A DNA stretch of 64,000 bases from NCBI GenBank assembly GCA_045636545.1, contig JAZTXR010000055.1, positions 10,840 through 74,839 of the forward strand. Direction: 5' to 3'. Below, piece after piece: positions 1 through 7,519 of this stretch. Origin of the DNA: HGM04593 sp045636545 (GTDB lineage Bacteria > Bacteroidota > Bacteroidia > Bacteroidales > Bacteroidaceae). A program made the translations under genes and the position numbers. The notes under the pieces were generated by a model. That model made no database searches and had not been told where the DNA came from. It was given only the letters and a program-made list of their open reading frames with translations. How positions within the stretch are numbered: position 1 is the stretch's first letter; the number at the start of each line of letters is the position of its first letter.

Positions 1-1235
1 TGGGTAATATGTCTGTGGGTACGAAAGGTAATGTGGGGCTTGCCAACTTCCTTTATCCTCGTGGTGAGAATGAACTTGCTACTTTCATGAGCGGTTCAGT
101 GACTGCCGATGAGTTCTTGAGCGGGATTCCCGAGAAAGTGAAGTTGGGCGTGAACATTGACGAGACCATTATGGCTTTCGGGTTCCGCATGTTTGGCGGT
201 TTCTTCTCTTTTGACCTCTCTTTGCATTCATCGGTGGATGCCTCTTTGCCGAAGGGGCTGTTTGAGTTCGCCAAGAAAGGGTTGCAGGAGGAGCGTTATA
301 GCTTCTCGGGGCTCAATATCAATACGATGAACTATACTGCGGCTACCATAGGATACTCTCACAAGATATTCGATGGCTTTCAGTTGGGTGTGAATGCCAA
401 GTATCTGCTTGGCTTGGCGCACGCCGATATTTTTGTCGACAAGCTTGATGTGGAGCTCAGCGGCCAGCGTTGGATGGTCGAGAGCCACGCGCAGGCACAG
501 GCGGCACTCCTGTGCAAGGCAGATGTTGAGGTGGATGAGAACAATGTTATAAAAAGTCTGGAACTTGCGCTGGAGGAAGAAGACCTGATGAAACTGCAGC
601 CTTCTGGTGGCTTTGCCTTTGATTTGGGATTTGTGTACAATCTGGATAAATTCGTTCCGGGTCTGACAGTCTCGGCTTCGGTTGTCGATTTGGGTTATAT
701 CAACTGGAGGTATATGTTGAGCGGTCAAAGCACAGATGCCAAGGTGGAGTTCGATGGCTTTGGCGAGGTTGACTACAATGATGTCGAGGGTGTTGTGAAT
801 GCAGAGCTTGAGAAGCTTGCCGATGATGCTGCAAAACTGGTGGAGTTCAACTATAATGGTGAATCTTCTATGAAGACTGGTCTGAACACGACAATGCATG
901 TCGGTGCAGAGTACAATATGCCTTTCTACAGGCCACTTTCGGTTGGTGTGCTCTACAGTCAGTGTTTCTCGCCTTATGAGTCACGTAAATGGAACGAGGT
1001 CCGTGGTTTTGTTAATCTGTCGCCTGTAAAATGGTTTGAGTTGTCGGCCAACTATGGTTATGGTACCTATGGCTATTCTTTGGGCTGGATGATAAACTTC
1101 CATCCGGCAGGCATCAATCTGTTTGTGGGTAGTGACTATATGGTTACAAAAGTTACACCGCAGTACATTCCTTTGAATGATATGAACTCGCATATAACAT
1201 TCGGTCTTAACCTTGCATTGGGAAAACGCAAGTGA
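1..1235 (+). CDS. DUF5723-family outer-membrane barrel protein, 5' end cut by window
   Basis: The reading frame is open to the first base of the window, so the gene starts upstream. The visible part, about 410 residues, begins inside a stretch (GNVGLANFLYPRGENEL) that lies downstream of the signal peptide and first strands in DUF5723 proteins of Bacteroidales. The rest alternates short aromatic, beta-strand-like segments such as TAATIGYSHKIFDGFQLGVN and ends in a strand-like tail before a basic GKRK. It is therefore most likely an outer-membrane beta-barrel, perhaps anchored with OmpA-like partners. Its function is not known. The gene converges with mlaF and shares a perfect hairpin terminator with it. 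The family assignment rests on recalled sequence features, not on a search. Confidence 0.75.
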   Translation, partial: GNMSVGTKGNVGLANFLYPRGENELATFMSGSVTADEFLSGIPEKVKLGVNIDETIMAFGFRMFGGFFSFDLSLHSSVDASLPKGLFEFAKKGLQEERYSFSGLNINTMNYTAATIGYSHKIFDGFQLGVNAKYLLGLAHADIFVDKLDVELSGQRWMVESHAQAQAALLCKADVEVDENNVIKSLELALEEEDLMKLQPSGGFAFDLGFVYNLDKFVPGLTVSASVVDLGYINWRYMLSGQSTDAKVEFDGFGEVDYNDVEGVVNAELEKLADDAAKLVEFNYNGESSMKTGLNTTMHVGAEYNMPFYRPLSVGVLYSQCFSPYESRKWNEVRGFVNLSPVKWFELSANYGYGTYGYSLGWMINFHPAGINLFVGSDYMVTKVTPQYIPLNDMNSHITFGLNLALGKRK

Positions 1236-1250
1236 TAGCGGTGCTGTAAA

Positions 1251-1295
1251 ATACAGAGAGAAGCCCCTTTGGTTCGAAGGGGCTTCTCTCTGTAT
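1251..1295. terminator. Bidirectional terminator between converging genes
   Basis: A perfect 19-bp inverted repeat (1251-1269 and 1277-1295) encloses a 7-base loop. It has A/T-rich outer ends on both sides and lies between the stop codons of the DUF5723 gene and mlaF, so it can stop transcription from either direction. Confidence 0.85.
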
Positions 1296-1324
1296 TTATG
1301 GTGTGTCGTGATTGCCGGTCAGCC

Positions 1325-2089
1325 TCATTTGCCGCGGAGTGCCTGCTCCTTGACCTGTCGCAGAATCTCGCTCGAGAAGAGGAACTCGTTGAGTTGTCTG
1401 TTGTCGGTGTTGAGTATCTGTGTCTTGTCTCCCTCCCAGGCAAGTCGGCCGCCCGACAGGAACAGGATGTGGTCGCCTATGTTCATGACGGAGTTCATGT
1501 CGTGCGTGTTTACTATGGTGGTTATCCCATACTCCTTTGTGATGTCGTGTATCAGCTCGTCTATCACAAGTGATGTCTGAGGGTCGAGTCCCGAGTTGGG
1601 CTCGTCGCAGAAAAGGTATTTAGGCTCAAGGGCAATGGCGCGGGCAATGGCGGCGCGTTTCTGCATGCCACCCGAGAGTTCCTCGGGCGACTTGTCCTGT
1701 GCCTCGATGAGGTTCACTCTGTCGAGGCAGACTCTTGCGCGTGCCAGGCGCTCCTTGTAGGTCATGTTGGAGAACATGTCAAGCGGGAACATCACGTTCT
1801 CGAGCACGCTCATGGAGTCGAAGAGTGCGGCGCTCTGGAAAAGCATGCCAATCTCGCGCCTGATGGCGATTTTCTCCTTCTCCTTCATTGTCGTAATGTT
1901 GCGCCCGTCATAGATGATTTTTCCTTTCTCGGGTGAGAGAAGGCCTACTATGCACTTGAGCAATACGGTCTTGCCGGCACCGCTCTGGCCAATGATGAGG
2001 TTGGTTATACCGTTGTCGAATGTGGCGCTCACGTCGTTGAGTACCGTCTTGTCTTCGAATTGTTTGTATATTGAACAGACTTCTATCAT
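1325..2089 (-). CDS. mlaF: MlaF-like ABC transporter ATP-binding protein (phospholipid transport)
   Basis: 254 residues with every ABC ATPase landmark. Walker A is GQSGAGKT, the signature is LSGGMQKRAAIARA, Walker B is YLFCDEPNSGLD, and the H-loop is NTHD. The MQKR variant of the signature and the partner permease are typical of MlaF, the ATPase of the Mla/MCE system that moves phospholipids between the inner and outer membranes. The gene overlaps the mlaE stop/start by four bases (ATGA), which implies translational coupling. An MCE-domain substrate-binding protein (MlaD) is not next to it. In Bacteroidales this gene may be elsewhere, but that is inference. Confidence 0.88.
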   Translation of the reverse strand: MIEVCSIYKQFEDKTVLNDVSATFDNGITNLIIGQSGAGKTVLLKCIVGLLSPEKGKIIYDGRNITTMKEKEKIAIRREIGMLFQSAALFDSMSVLENVMFPLDMFSNMTYKERLARARVCLDRVNLIEAQDKSPEELSGGMQKRAAIARAIALEPKYLFCDEPNSGLDPQTSLVIDELIHDITKEYGITTIVNTHDMNSVMNIGDHILFLSGGRLAWEGDKTQILNTDNRQLNEFLFSSEILRQVKEQALRGK

Positions 2090-2835
2090 TGCATCATGAT
2101 ATTGGTTAACACTATGTCCGAGAAAAGTATCAGTGCGCTGCAGCTTACAACGGCATTCGTGCTGGCCTTGCCTACCTCTATGGAGCCGCCCTTTACGTTA
2201 TAGCCGTAAAATGAAGCCACCGATGTGATGATGAAGGCAAAGAAGAAGCTCTTTATTATGCTGTACCAGATGAACCATACCGTGAATTCGTGCTGCAGTC
2301 CCACGGTGAGTTCCTCTGTGGTCATTATGCCTGTGAGCTTGCCTATGAGGAACGCTCCACCTATGCCCGATGCTATGCTGAAAATGACAAGGATGGGGAT
2401 GGTGAGTACAAGGCCTGTTATCTTTGGCAATATAAGGAAATTTGCCGAGTTCACTCCCATCATCTCCAGTGCATCTATCTGTTGTGTCACCCTCATGGCT
2501 CCAATCTCGGAAGTGATGTTCGAGCCCACCTTTCCGGCCAGGATAAGGCACATGATGGTCGATGAGAACTCGAGCAGCAACACCTCGCGTGTGGCGTATC
2601 CCGTTACGAACTTCGGCATCCAGGGGCTCTCGACGTTGGTCTTCATCTGTATGCACAGCGCGGCACCGATGAACAGTGATATGATGAGCACGATGGGGAT
2701 GGAGTTGATGCCCAACTGGTATATCTCGTGAAGGGTGCGGCGGCAGAACATGTTCCATCGTTCCGGCTTGGTAAGCACGCGGCCCATAAGCAACAGGTAG
2801 TTGCCGAATGTCTTTATGGCTTCTGTAAGTATCAT
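2086..2835 (-). CDS. mlaE: MlaE-like ABC transporter permease
   Basis: Inner-membrane permease of the MlaE family, about 249 residues from the chosen start, with several long hydrophobic segments and a central region (GSNITSEIGAMRVTQQIDAL) that is the family's conserved cytoplasmic EIGAMR helix. A longer frame opens at 2868, but a promoter -7 box (TAACTTTG on the minus strand, 2866-2873) overlaps that point. The ATG at 2835 is therefore the better start. With the downstream mlaF it forms a two-gene phospholipid transport operon. The stop codon overlaps the start of mlaF. Confidence 0.87.
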   Translation of the reverse strand: MILTEAIKTFGNYLLLMGRVLTKPERWNMFCRRTLHEIYQLGINSIPIVLIISLFIGAALCIQMKTNVESPWMPKFVTGYATREVLLLEFSSTIMCLILAGKVGSNITSEIGAMRVTQQIDALEMMGVNSANFLILPKITGLVLTIPILVIFSIASGIGGAFLIGKLTGIMTTEELTVGLQHEFTVWFIWYSIIKSFFFAFIITSVASFYGYNVKGGSIEVGKASTNAVVSCSALILFSDIVLTNIMMQ

Positions 2836-2865
2836 CTTGATGTGTGTCCAAAGAATAGTCGTGTG

Positions 2866-2873
2866 CAAAGTTA
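2866..2873 (-). promoter_or_regulatory. Promoter -7 box for mlaEF
   Basis: TAACTTTG on the minus strand matches the Bacteroidetes -7 consensus TAnnTTTG and sits about 30 bases upstream of the chosen mlaE start. I see no good TTTG at -33. Confidence 0.5.
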
Positions 2874-3009
2874 CTACTTTTTGTCTTTTTATAGTGTCAT
2901 AAACTGTTTAAATTTCCAAAAACACTCTTTGGGGCTTGTGTGTGGGTGCTTTCTGCCCGCTTTGTAAAAAAATCTTGAAACAAGATACATTTTTCTCACC
3001 CGTTTGCCG

Positions 3010-3017
3010 TATCTTTG
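3010..3017 (+). promoter_or_regulatory. Promoter -7 box for lptB
   Basis: TATCTTTG matches TAnnTTTG 30 bases before the lptB ATG. The -33 partner is unclear. The 210-base gap between mlaE and lptB thus holds divergent promoters. Confidence 0.5.
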
Positions 3018-3047
3018 TTCTATAAGTAAAAAAGTTGACAGCGCGAT

Positions 3048-3824
3048 ATGGAAAATGTTATTTCTGAAAATGTTGATAAAGCTACAGTCCTGCGTACCGA
3101 GGGGCTTGTAAAGAAATACGGTAACCGTACGGTGGTGAACAATGTGTCGTTCAATGTCAGGCAGGGCGAGATTGTGGGCTTGCTGGGACCTAATGGTGCA
3201 GGAAAGACCACATCGTTCTATATGACTACAGGGCTGGTCACTCCCGATGGCGGTCGCATTTTCCTTGATGAGAAGGATATTACCAAATATCCGGTCTACA
3301 AACGTGCACGTGCCGGCATTGGCTATCTGGCACAGGAAGCCAGCGTGTTCCGCAAGATGACGGTAGAGGACAATATCGCATCTGTGTTGGAGATGACGGG
3401 CAAGCCGCTTGAGTACCAGAAAGAGAAACTGGAGAGCCTGATTGCGGAGTTCCGCCTGCAGAAGGTGCGCAAGAATCTGGGCGACCGTCTCTCGGGTGGT
3501 GAGCGCCGCCGTACCGAGATTGCGCGCTGCCTGGCAATAGACCCCAAATTCATTATGCTTGACGAGCCTTTTGCCGGAGTGGACCCCATTGCCGTTGAGG
3601 ATATCCAGTATATTGTGTGGAAACTTAAGGACAAGAATATCGGTATCCTTATCACCGACCACAATGTACAGGAGACCTTGAGCATCACGGACCGTGCCTA
3701 TCTGCTGTTTGAGGGGCGTGTGCTGTTCGAGGGAACCTCGGAGGAACTTGCCGACAACCCTATCGTTCGTGAGAAGTATCTTGGCCGCGATTTCGTGCTC
3801 CGCAAGCGCGAGTTCCAGTTCTGA
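3048..3824 (+). CDS. lptB: LptB, lipopolysaccharide export ATPase
   Basis: 258 residues. It has Walker A GPNGAGKTTSFY, a Q-loop (GIGYLAQEASVF), signature LSGGERRR, Walker B FIMLDEPFAGVDP and the H-loop DHNV. The spacing and the GVDPIAVEDIQ segment after Walker B are characteristic of LptB, the cytoplasmic ATPase of the LptB2FGC extractor that lifts lipopolysaccharide from the inner membrane. The protein has a short extra N-terminus (about 15 residues) compared with enteric LptB. It is transcribed alone. An OstA-like protein further on (15039) belongs to the same general pathway. Confidence 0.92.
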   Translation: MENVISENVDKATVLRTEGLVKKYGNRTVVNNVSFNVRQGEIVGLLGPNGAGKTTSFYMTTGLVTPDGGRIFLDEKDITKYPVYKRARAGIGYLAQEASVFRKMTVEDNIASVLEMTGKPLEYQKEKLESLIAEFRLQKVRKNLGDRLSGGERRRTEIARCLAIDPKFIMLDEPFAGVDPIAVEDIQYIVWKLKDKNIGILITDHNVQETLSITDRAYLLFEGRVLFEGTSEELADNPIVREKYLGRDFVLRKREFQF

Positions 3825-3910
3825 TAGCCCCCGGAGTGTGGCGGAACGTTCCACAATAACCGTTTTTGTATTGTCTGTTGCGTGCCTGTTGTCAACAAAA
3901 TCGCTTTTTG

Positions 3911-3942
3911 CTTGATTTTGTGCTCAACTTGTTGTATTTTTG
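3911..3942 (+). promoter_or_regulatory. Promoter for trigger factor
   Basis: CTTG at 3911-3914 and TATTTTTG at 3935-3942 are separated by 20 bases, a good Bacteroidetes promoter. It leaves a leader of about 70 bases before tig. Confidence 0.6.
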
Positions 3943-4020
3943 TGCGCTTTAAATTAAGGTGCGGTCTATGCCTTGTCGGCAGGCCGCATTGCAAGAACGA
4001 AACATTAAAATTTTATATAC

Positions 4021-5364
4021 ATGGAATTTACACTTAAAAATCAGGATGCTACAAGTGCAATCCTTTCGGTAAACATTCAGGAGGCCGATTATGCGGCTTT
4101 GGTTGAGAAGCAGTTGAAAAATTTCCGTCAGAAGGCGAATATCCCGGGTTTCCGTCCCGGTATGGTGCCTATGGGCTTGATAAAGAAGCAGTACGGTACA
4201 GCTGTAAAGGCTGAAGAGATCAACAAGTTGTTGCAGACAAAGATTTTCGAATATATCAGAGAGAACAAGATTGACATGCTTGGCGAGCCACTCCCAATCG
4301 AGGAGCAGCAGGCAAACATCAACATGGCCGAGGACAAGGAGTTCACTTTCGAGTTCGAGATTGCTCTTGCTCCAAAGTTTGATGCTGTCCTTGACAAGAA
4401 TGATGCTCTTGCATACTACAGAATACAGCCTACCGACGAGATGGTACAGAGCCAGGTTGATGCTTTTGCACAGCGCTGCGGCGAGTACAAGCAGGTTGAG
4501 GCTTACGAGAATGGCGATATGCTCAAGGGTACATTGACCGAGGCTGTCGAGAATGGCGTTGTCGTACGTGAGGCTGTGATGATGCCTTCATACATGAAGA
4601 ACGACGAGCAGAAGGCTCTCTTTGCAGGTTCAAAGGTTAACGATGTCGTTACATTCAATCCCTTCACAGCATTCGATGGCAACGAGGCCGAACTTGCTTC
4701 ACTTCTCAAGGTTGAGAAGAGCGAGGTTGCTGCCCACAATGGCGAGTTTACATTCGCTGTGAGCGAGATTACACGTTTCGTTGCAAGCGAAATCAACCAG
4801 AATGTGTTCGATGCAGCGTTCGGCAAGGATGCTGTGAAGAGCGAGGAGGAGTTCCGCGCCAAGATTGCCGAGCAGTTCGAGGCACGTTTCGAGGTTGAGA
4901 GTGACTACAAACTCTTGATGGACGTGCGTGAATATCTTATGGACAAGGTGGGCAAGCTCGAATTCAACGAGGCTATCCTCCGTCGCATCATGGATGCAAA
5001 CAAGGCCGAGGGTGAGACTGTAAGCGAGGAGGAGTTCCAGAAGAGCCTTACCGAGCTTCGTTGGCATCTGGTCAAGGAGCAGCTCGCGAAGAAGTTCGAG
5101 GTCAAGATTGATGACAACGATGTCCTCAATGTTGCTAAGGGCGCTACACGCGACCAGTTCGCACAGTACGGTATGGCAAATGTTCCCGAGGATTTGCTCG
5201 AGAACTATGCAAAGGAGATGCTCAAGCAGGAGAAGACACGCGAGGCTCTCATCAACCGTGCGGTAGACGTGAAGCTTATCCAGGCTATCAAGGCTGCCAT
5301 TACCTTGAACGAGGAGAAAGTTTCTGTTGATGAGTTCAACAAAAAGGTGTCTGAGAACGCTTAA
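4021..5364 (+). CDS. tig: Trigger factor, ribosome-associated chaperone
   Basis: 447 residues. The N-terminal ribosome-binding domain has the signature GFRPGMVPMGLIKKQYG (the Bacteroidetes form of GFRxGKxP). It is followed by a divergent central domain and a helical C-terminal arm domain rich in E and K. It binds near the ribosomal exit tunnel and shields nascent chains. The central domain is poorly conserved compared with enteric FKBP-type PPIase domains, as is usual in this phylum. It precedes clpP and clpX, the same protein-quality order found in many bacteria, but a hairpin terminator separates it from clpP. Confidence 0.93.
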   Translation: MEFTLKNQDATSAILSVNIQEADYAALVEKQLKNFRQKANIPGFRPGMVPMGLIKKQYGTAVKAEEINKLLQTKIFEYIRENKIDMLGEPLPIEEQQANINMAEDKEFTFEFEIALAPKFDAVLDKNDALAYYRIQPTDEMVQSQVDAFAQRCGEYKQVEAYENGDMLKGTLTEAVENGVVVREAVMMPSYMKNDEQKALFAGSKVNDVVTFNPFTAFDGNEAELASLLKVEKSEVAAHNGEFTFAVSEITRFVASEINQNVFDAAFGKDAVKSEEEFRAKIAEQFEARFEVESDYKLLMDVREYLMDKVGKLEFNEAILRRIMDANKAEGETVSEEEFQKSLTELRWHLVKEQLAKKFEVKIDDNDVLNVAKGATRDQFAQYGMANVPEDLLENYAKEMLKQEKTREALINRAVDVKLIQAIKAAITLNEEKVSVDEFNKKVSENA

Positions 5365-5383
5365 TGAATAGACAATGGGTATG

Positions 5384-5425
5384 TATCCGGCCTATTGGCT
5401 TTGCCCGATAGGCCGGATATGTTTT
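5384..5425 (+). terminator. Terminator after tig
   Basis: A perfect 12-bp stem (5384-5395 with 5408-5419) is followed by TGTTTTTAG. It lies between tig and clpP, so clpP may be expressed partly by read-through. Confidence 0.75.
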
Positions 5426-5453
5426 TAGTAACAACAAATAAAGTAAGTGTCGT

Positions 5454-6125
5454 ATGGATAGAGATGATTTTAGGAAATATGCTACCAAGCATCTTGGTAT
5501 GAACAGTATGGTGCTCGACGATGTGATGAAGGCACAGTCGCAGTACCTGAACCCATATATTCTTGAGGAGAGACAGTTGAACGTGACACAGATGGATGTA
5601 TTCTCGCGCCTGATGATGGACAGAATCATCTTCTTGGGTACTCAGATTGACGATTATACAGCCAACACCCTGCAGGCGCAGTTGCTGTATCTCGATTCTG
5701 TTGACAGCGGCAAGGATATCTCCATCTATATAAACTCTCCCGGTGGTTCGGTATATGCCGGCCTGGGTATCTATGATACAATGCAGTTCATCTCGAGCGA
5801 TGTGGCAACTATCTGTACAGGTATGGCTGCAAGTATGGCTGCGGTGCTGCTTGTTGCAGGTGCCGAGGGTAAGCGTTCGGCATTGACACACAGCCGTGTG
5901 ATGATACACCAGCCTCTTGGCGGTGTGCAGGGTCAGGCGAGTGATATCGAGATTACGGCGCGTGAGATACAGAAACTCAAGAAGGAACTATATACAATAA
6001 TCTCCGACCATAGCAAGCAACCGTTCGACAAGGTGTGGGCCGACAGTGACCGCGATTACTGGATGACTGCTGCCGAGGCGCAGGAGTATGGTATGATTGA
6101 CCGTGTCCTTACACGTAAAATCTGA
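5454..6125 (+). CDS. clpP: ClpP, ATP-dependent Clp protease proteolytic subunit
   Basis: 223 residues of the S14 serine peptidase family. The catalytic triad can be placed by spacing: Ser127 in GMAASMAA, His152 in MIHQPLGG and Asp201 in the DRDYW segment. The INSPGGSVYAG substrate-groove motif is present. The N-terminus carries about 30 residues before the mature-like core, probably a propeptide. ClpP forms a barrel of two heptamers that degrades proteins unfolded by ClpX. ClpX is encoded eight bases downstream, so the two are one operon. Confidence 0.96.
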   Translation: MDRDDFRKYATKHLGMNSMVLDDVMKAQSQYLNPYILEERQLNVTQMDVFSRLMMDRIIFLGTQIDDYTANTLQAQLLYLDSVDSGKDISIYINSPGGSVYAGLGIYDTMQFISSDVATICTGMAASMAAVLLVAGAEGKRSALTHSRVMIHQPLGGVQGQASDIEITAREIQKLKKELYTIISDHSKQPFDKVWADSDRDYWMTAAEAQEYGMIDRVLTRKI

Positions 6126-6133
6126 TTTGACCA

Positions 6134-7357
6134 ATGGCTGAAAAAGGAAAAAAACGTTGCAGTTTCTGCGGCAGGACAGAGGAACAGGTTGCATTGCTCA
6201 TGACCGGAATGACCGGATATATATGCAACGACTGTGTGGAGCAGGCTCATAATATCCTGCGTGATGAGGCTCTCTTGCCAAAGAGCGACTTTGAGATGAA
6301 GGAACTGCCCAAACCAAAGGAGATAAAGGCGTTCCTCGATGAGTATGTCATTGGTCAGGATGAGGCCAAATGTGCGCTTGCGGTGTCGGTCTACAACCAC
6401 TACAAGCGACTCATGCAGCGCGGGGCTGCCGACGATGTGGAGATAGAGAAGAGCAACATCATTATGGTGGGCAGTACGGGTACGGGCAAGACATTGCTTG
6501 CACGCACCATTGCCAAACTGTTGAAGGTGCCATTTACCATTGTCGATGCCACGGTGCTCACCGAGGCCGGTTATGTGGGTGAGGATATCGAGAGTATCCT
6601 GACACGTCTTCTGCAGGTGGCCGACTATAACGTTGAGGAGGCCGAACGCGGTATCGTCTTCATTGACGAGATTGACAAGATTGCCCGTAAGAGTGACAAC
6701 CCTTCCATTACGCGCGATGTGAGCGGTGAGGGTGTGCAGCAGGGACTGCTGAAACTGCTCGAGGGCTCTGTGGTTAATGTTCCACCCCAGGGCGGCCGCA
6801 AACACCCCGACCAGAAGATGATTGCAGTGAACACAAAACACATCCTCTTTATTTGCGGTGGTGCGTTCGACGGCATAGAGAAGAAGATTGCACAGCGCCT
6901 GAACACTCACGTCGTGGGTTACAATTCGGTGCAGAACAAGATGAACATTGACAAGGGTGACATGATGCAGTACATCATGCCGCAGGATTTGCGCTCGTTC
7001 GGGTTGATTCCCGAGATTATTGGCCGTTTGCCAATCCTTACCTCGTTGCGCCCTCTTGACCGTGCCACTTTGCGTAATATTCTCACAGAACCCAAGAACT
7101 CCATCATAAAGCAGTATGTCAAGCTTATGGAGATGGATGGGGTGAAGCTGACATTCGATGACGATACATTGGAGTACATCGTGGACACGGCTGTCGAGTA
7201 TAAGCTCGGAGCCCGCGGTTTGCGTTCCATCGTGGAGACGATAATGATGGAGAAGATGTTCGAGATCCCGTCGAGTGGTGTGGATACCTGTGAAATAACA
7301 AAGGAGTATGCACGGGCGCAGGTGGAGAAGAGTACGGCCATAAAATGTGCTGTCTGA
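6134..7357 (+). CDS. clpX: ClpX, ATP-dependent unfoldase
   Basis: 407 residues. An N-terminal C4 zinc-binding domain (CSFC at residues 9-12, then CNDC) precedes the AAA+ module. Walker A is GSTGTGKT (113-120), Walker B is IVFIDEIDK, and the RGLRSIVE sensor-2 region follows. The pore loop GYVGED and the IGR-type loop (IGRLP) that docks onto ClpP are present. It recognises tagged substrates, unfolds them and feeds them to ClpP. It is co-transcribed with clpP and ends before a clear hairpin terminator. Confidence 0.96.
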   Translation: MAEKGKKRCSFCGRTEEQVALLMTGMTGYICNDCVEQAHNILRDEALLPKSDFEMKELPKPKEIKAFLDEYVIGQDEAKCALAVSVYNHYKRLMQRGAADDVEIEKSNIIMVGSTGTGKTLLARTIAKLLKVPFTIVDATVLTEAGYVGEDIESILTRLLQVADYNVEEAERGIVFIDEIDKIARKSDNPSITRDVSGEGVQQGLLKLLEGSVVNVPPQGGRKHPDQKMIAVNTKHILFICGGAFDGIEKKIAQRLNTHVVGYNSVQNKMNIDKGDMMQYIMPQDLRSFGLIPEIIGRLPILTSLRPLDRATLRNILTEPKNSIIKQYVKLMEMDGVKLTFDDDTLEYIVDTAVEYKLGARGLRSIVETIMMEKMFEIPSSGVDTCEITKEYARAQVEKSTAIKCAV

Positions 7358-7379
7358 TGTGTATTCTCTCTGTATAAAC

Positions 7380-7416
7380 CGGCAGACTTCGCACGCGAAG
7401 CCTGCCGATTGTTTTA
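7380..7416 (+). terminator. Terminator after clpX
   Basis: A GC-rich stem (CGGCAG and CTTCGC pairing with GCGAAG and CTGCCG, one mismatch, 7380-7407) is followed by ATTGTTTT. It closes the clpP-clpX operon. Confidence 0.75.
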
Positions 7417-7464
7417 TGCCTGCCGTTTTTTTTGTGCCACCAATGAAAATAAATTTGAAAAAAG

Positions 7465-7496
7465 TTGTGCGTTTAATTGATATATTTATAACTTTG
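7465..7496 (+). promoter_or_regulatory. Promoter for recQ
   Basis: TTG at 7465-7467 and TAACTTTG at 7489-7496 are 21 bases apart, with the ATG 23 bases further on. This is close to the Bacteroidetes consensus. Confidence 0.55.
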
Positions 7497-7519
7497 TTTT
7501 CAAATAGGCATGTTATAAA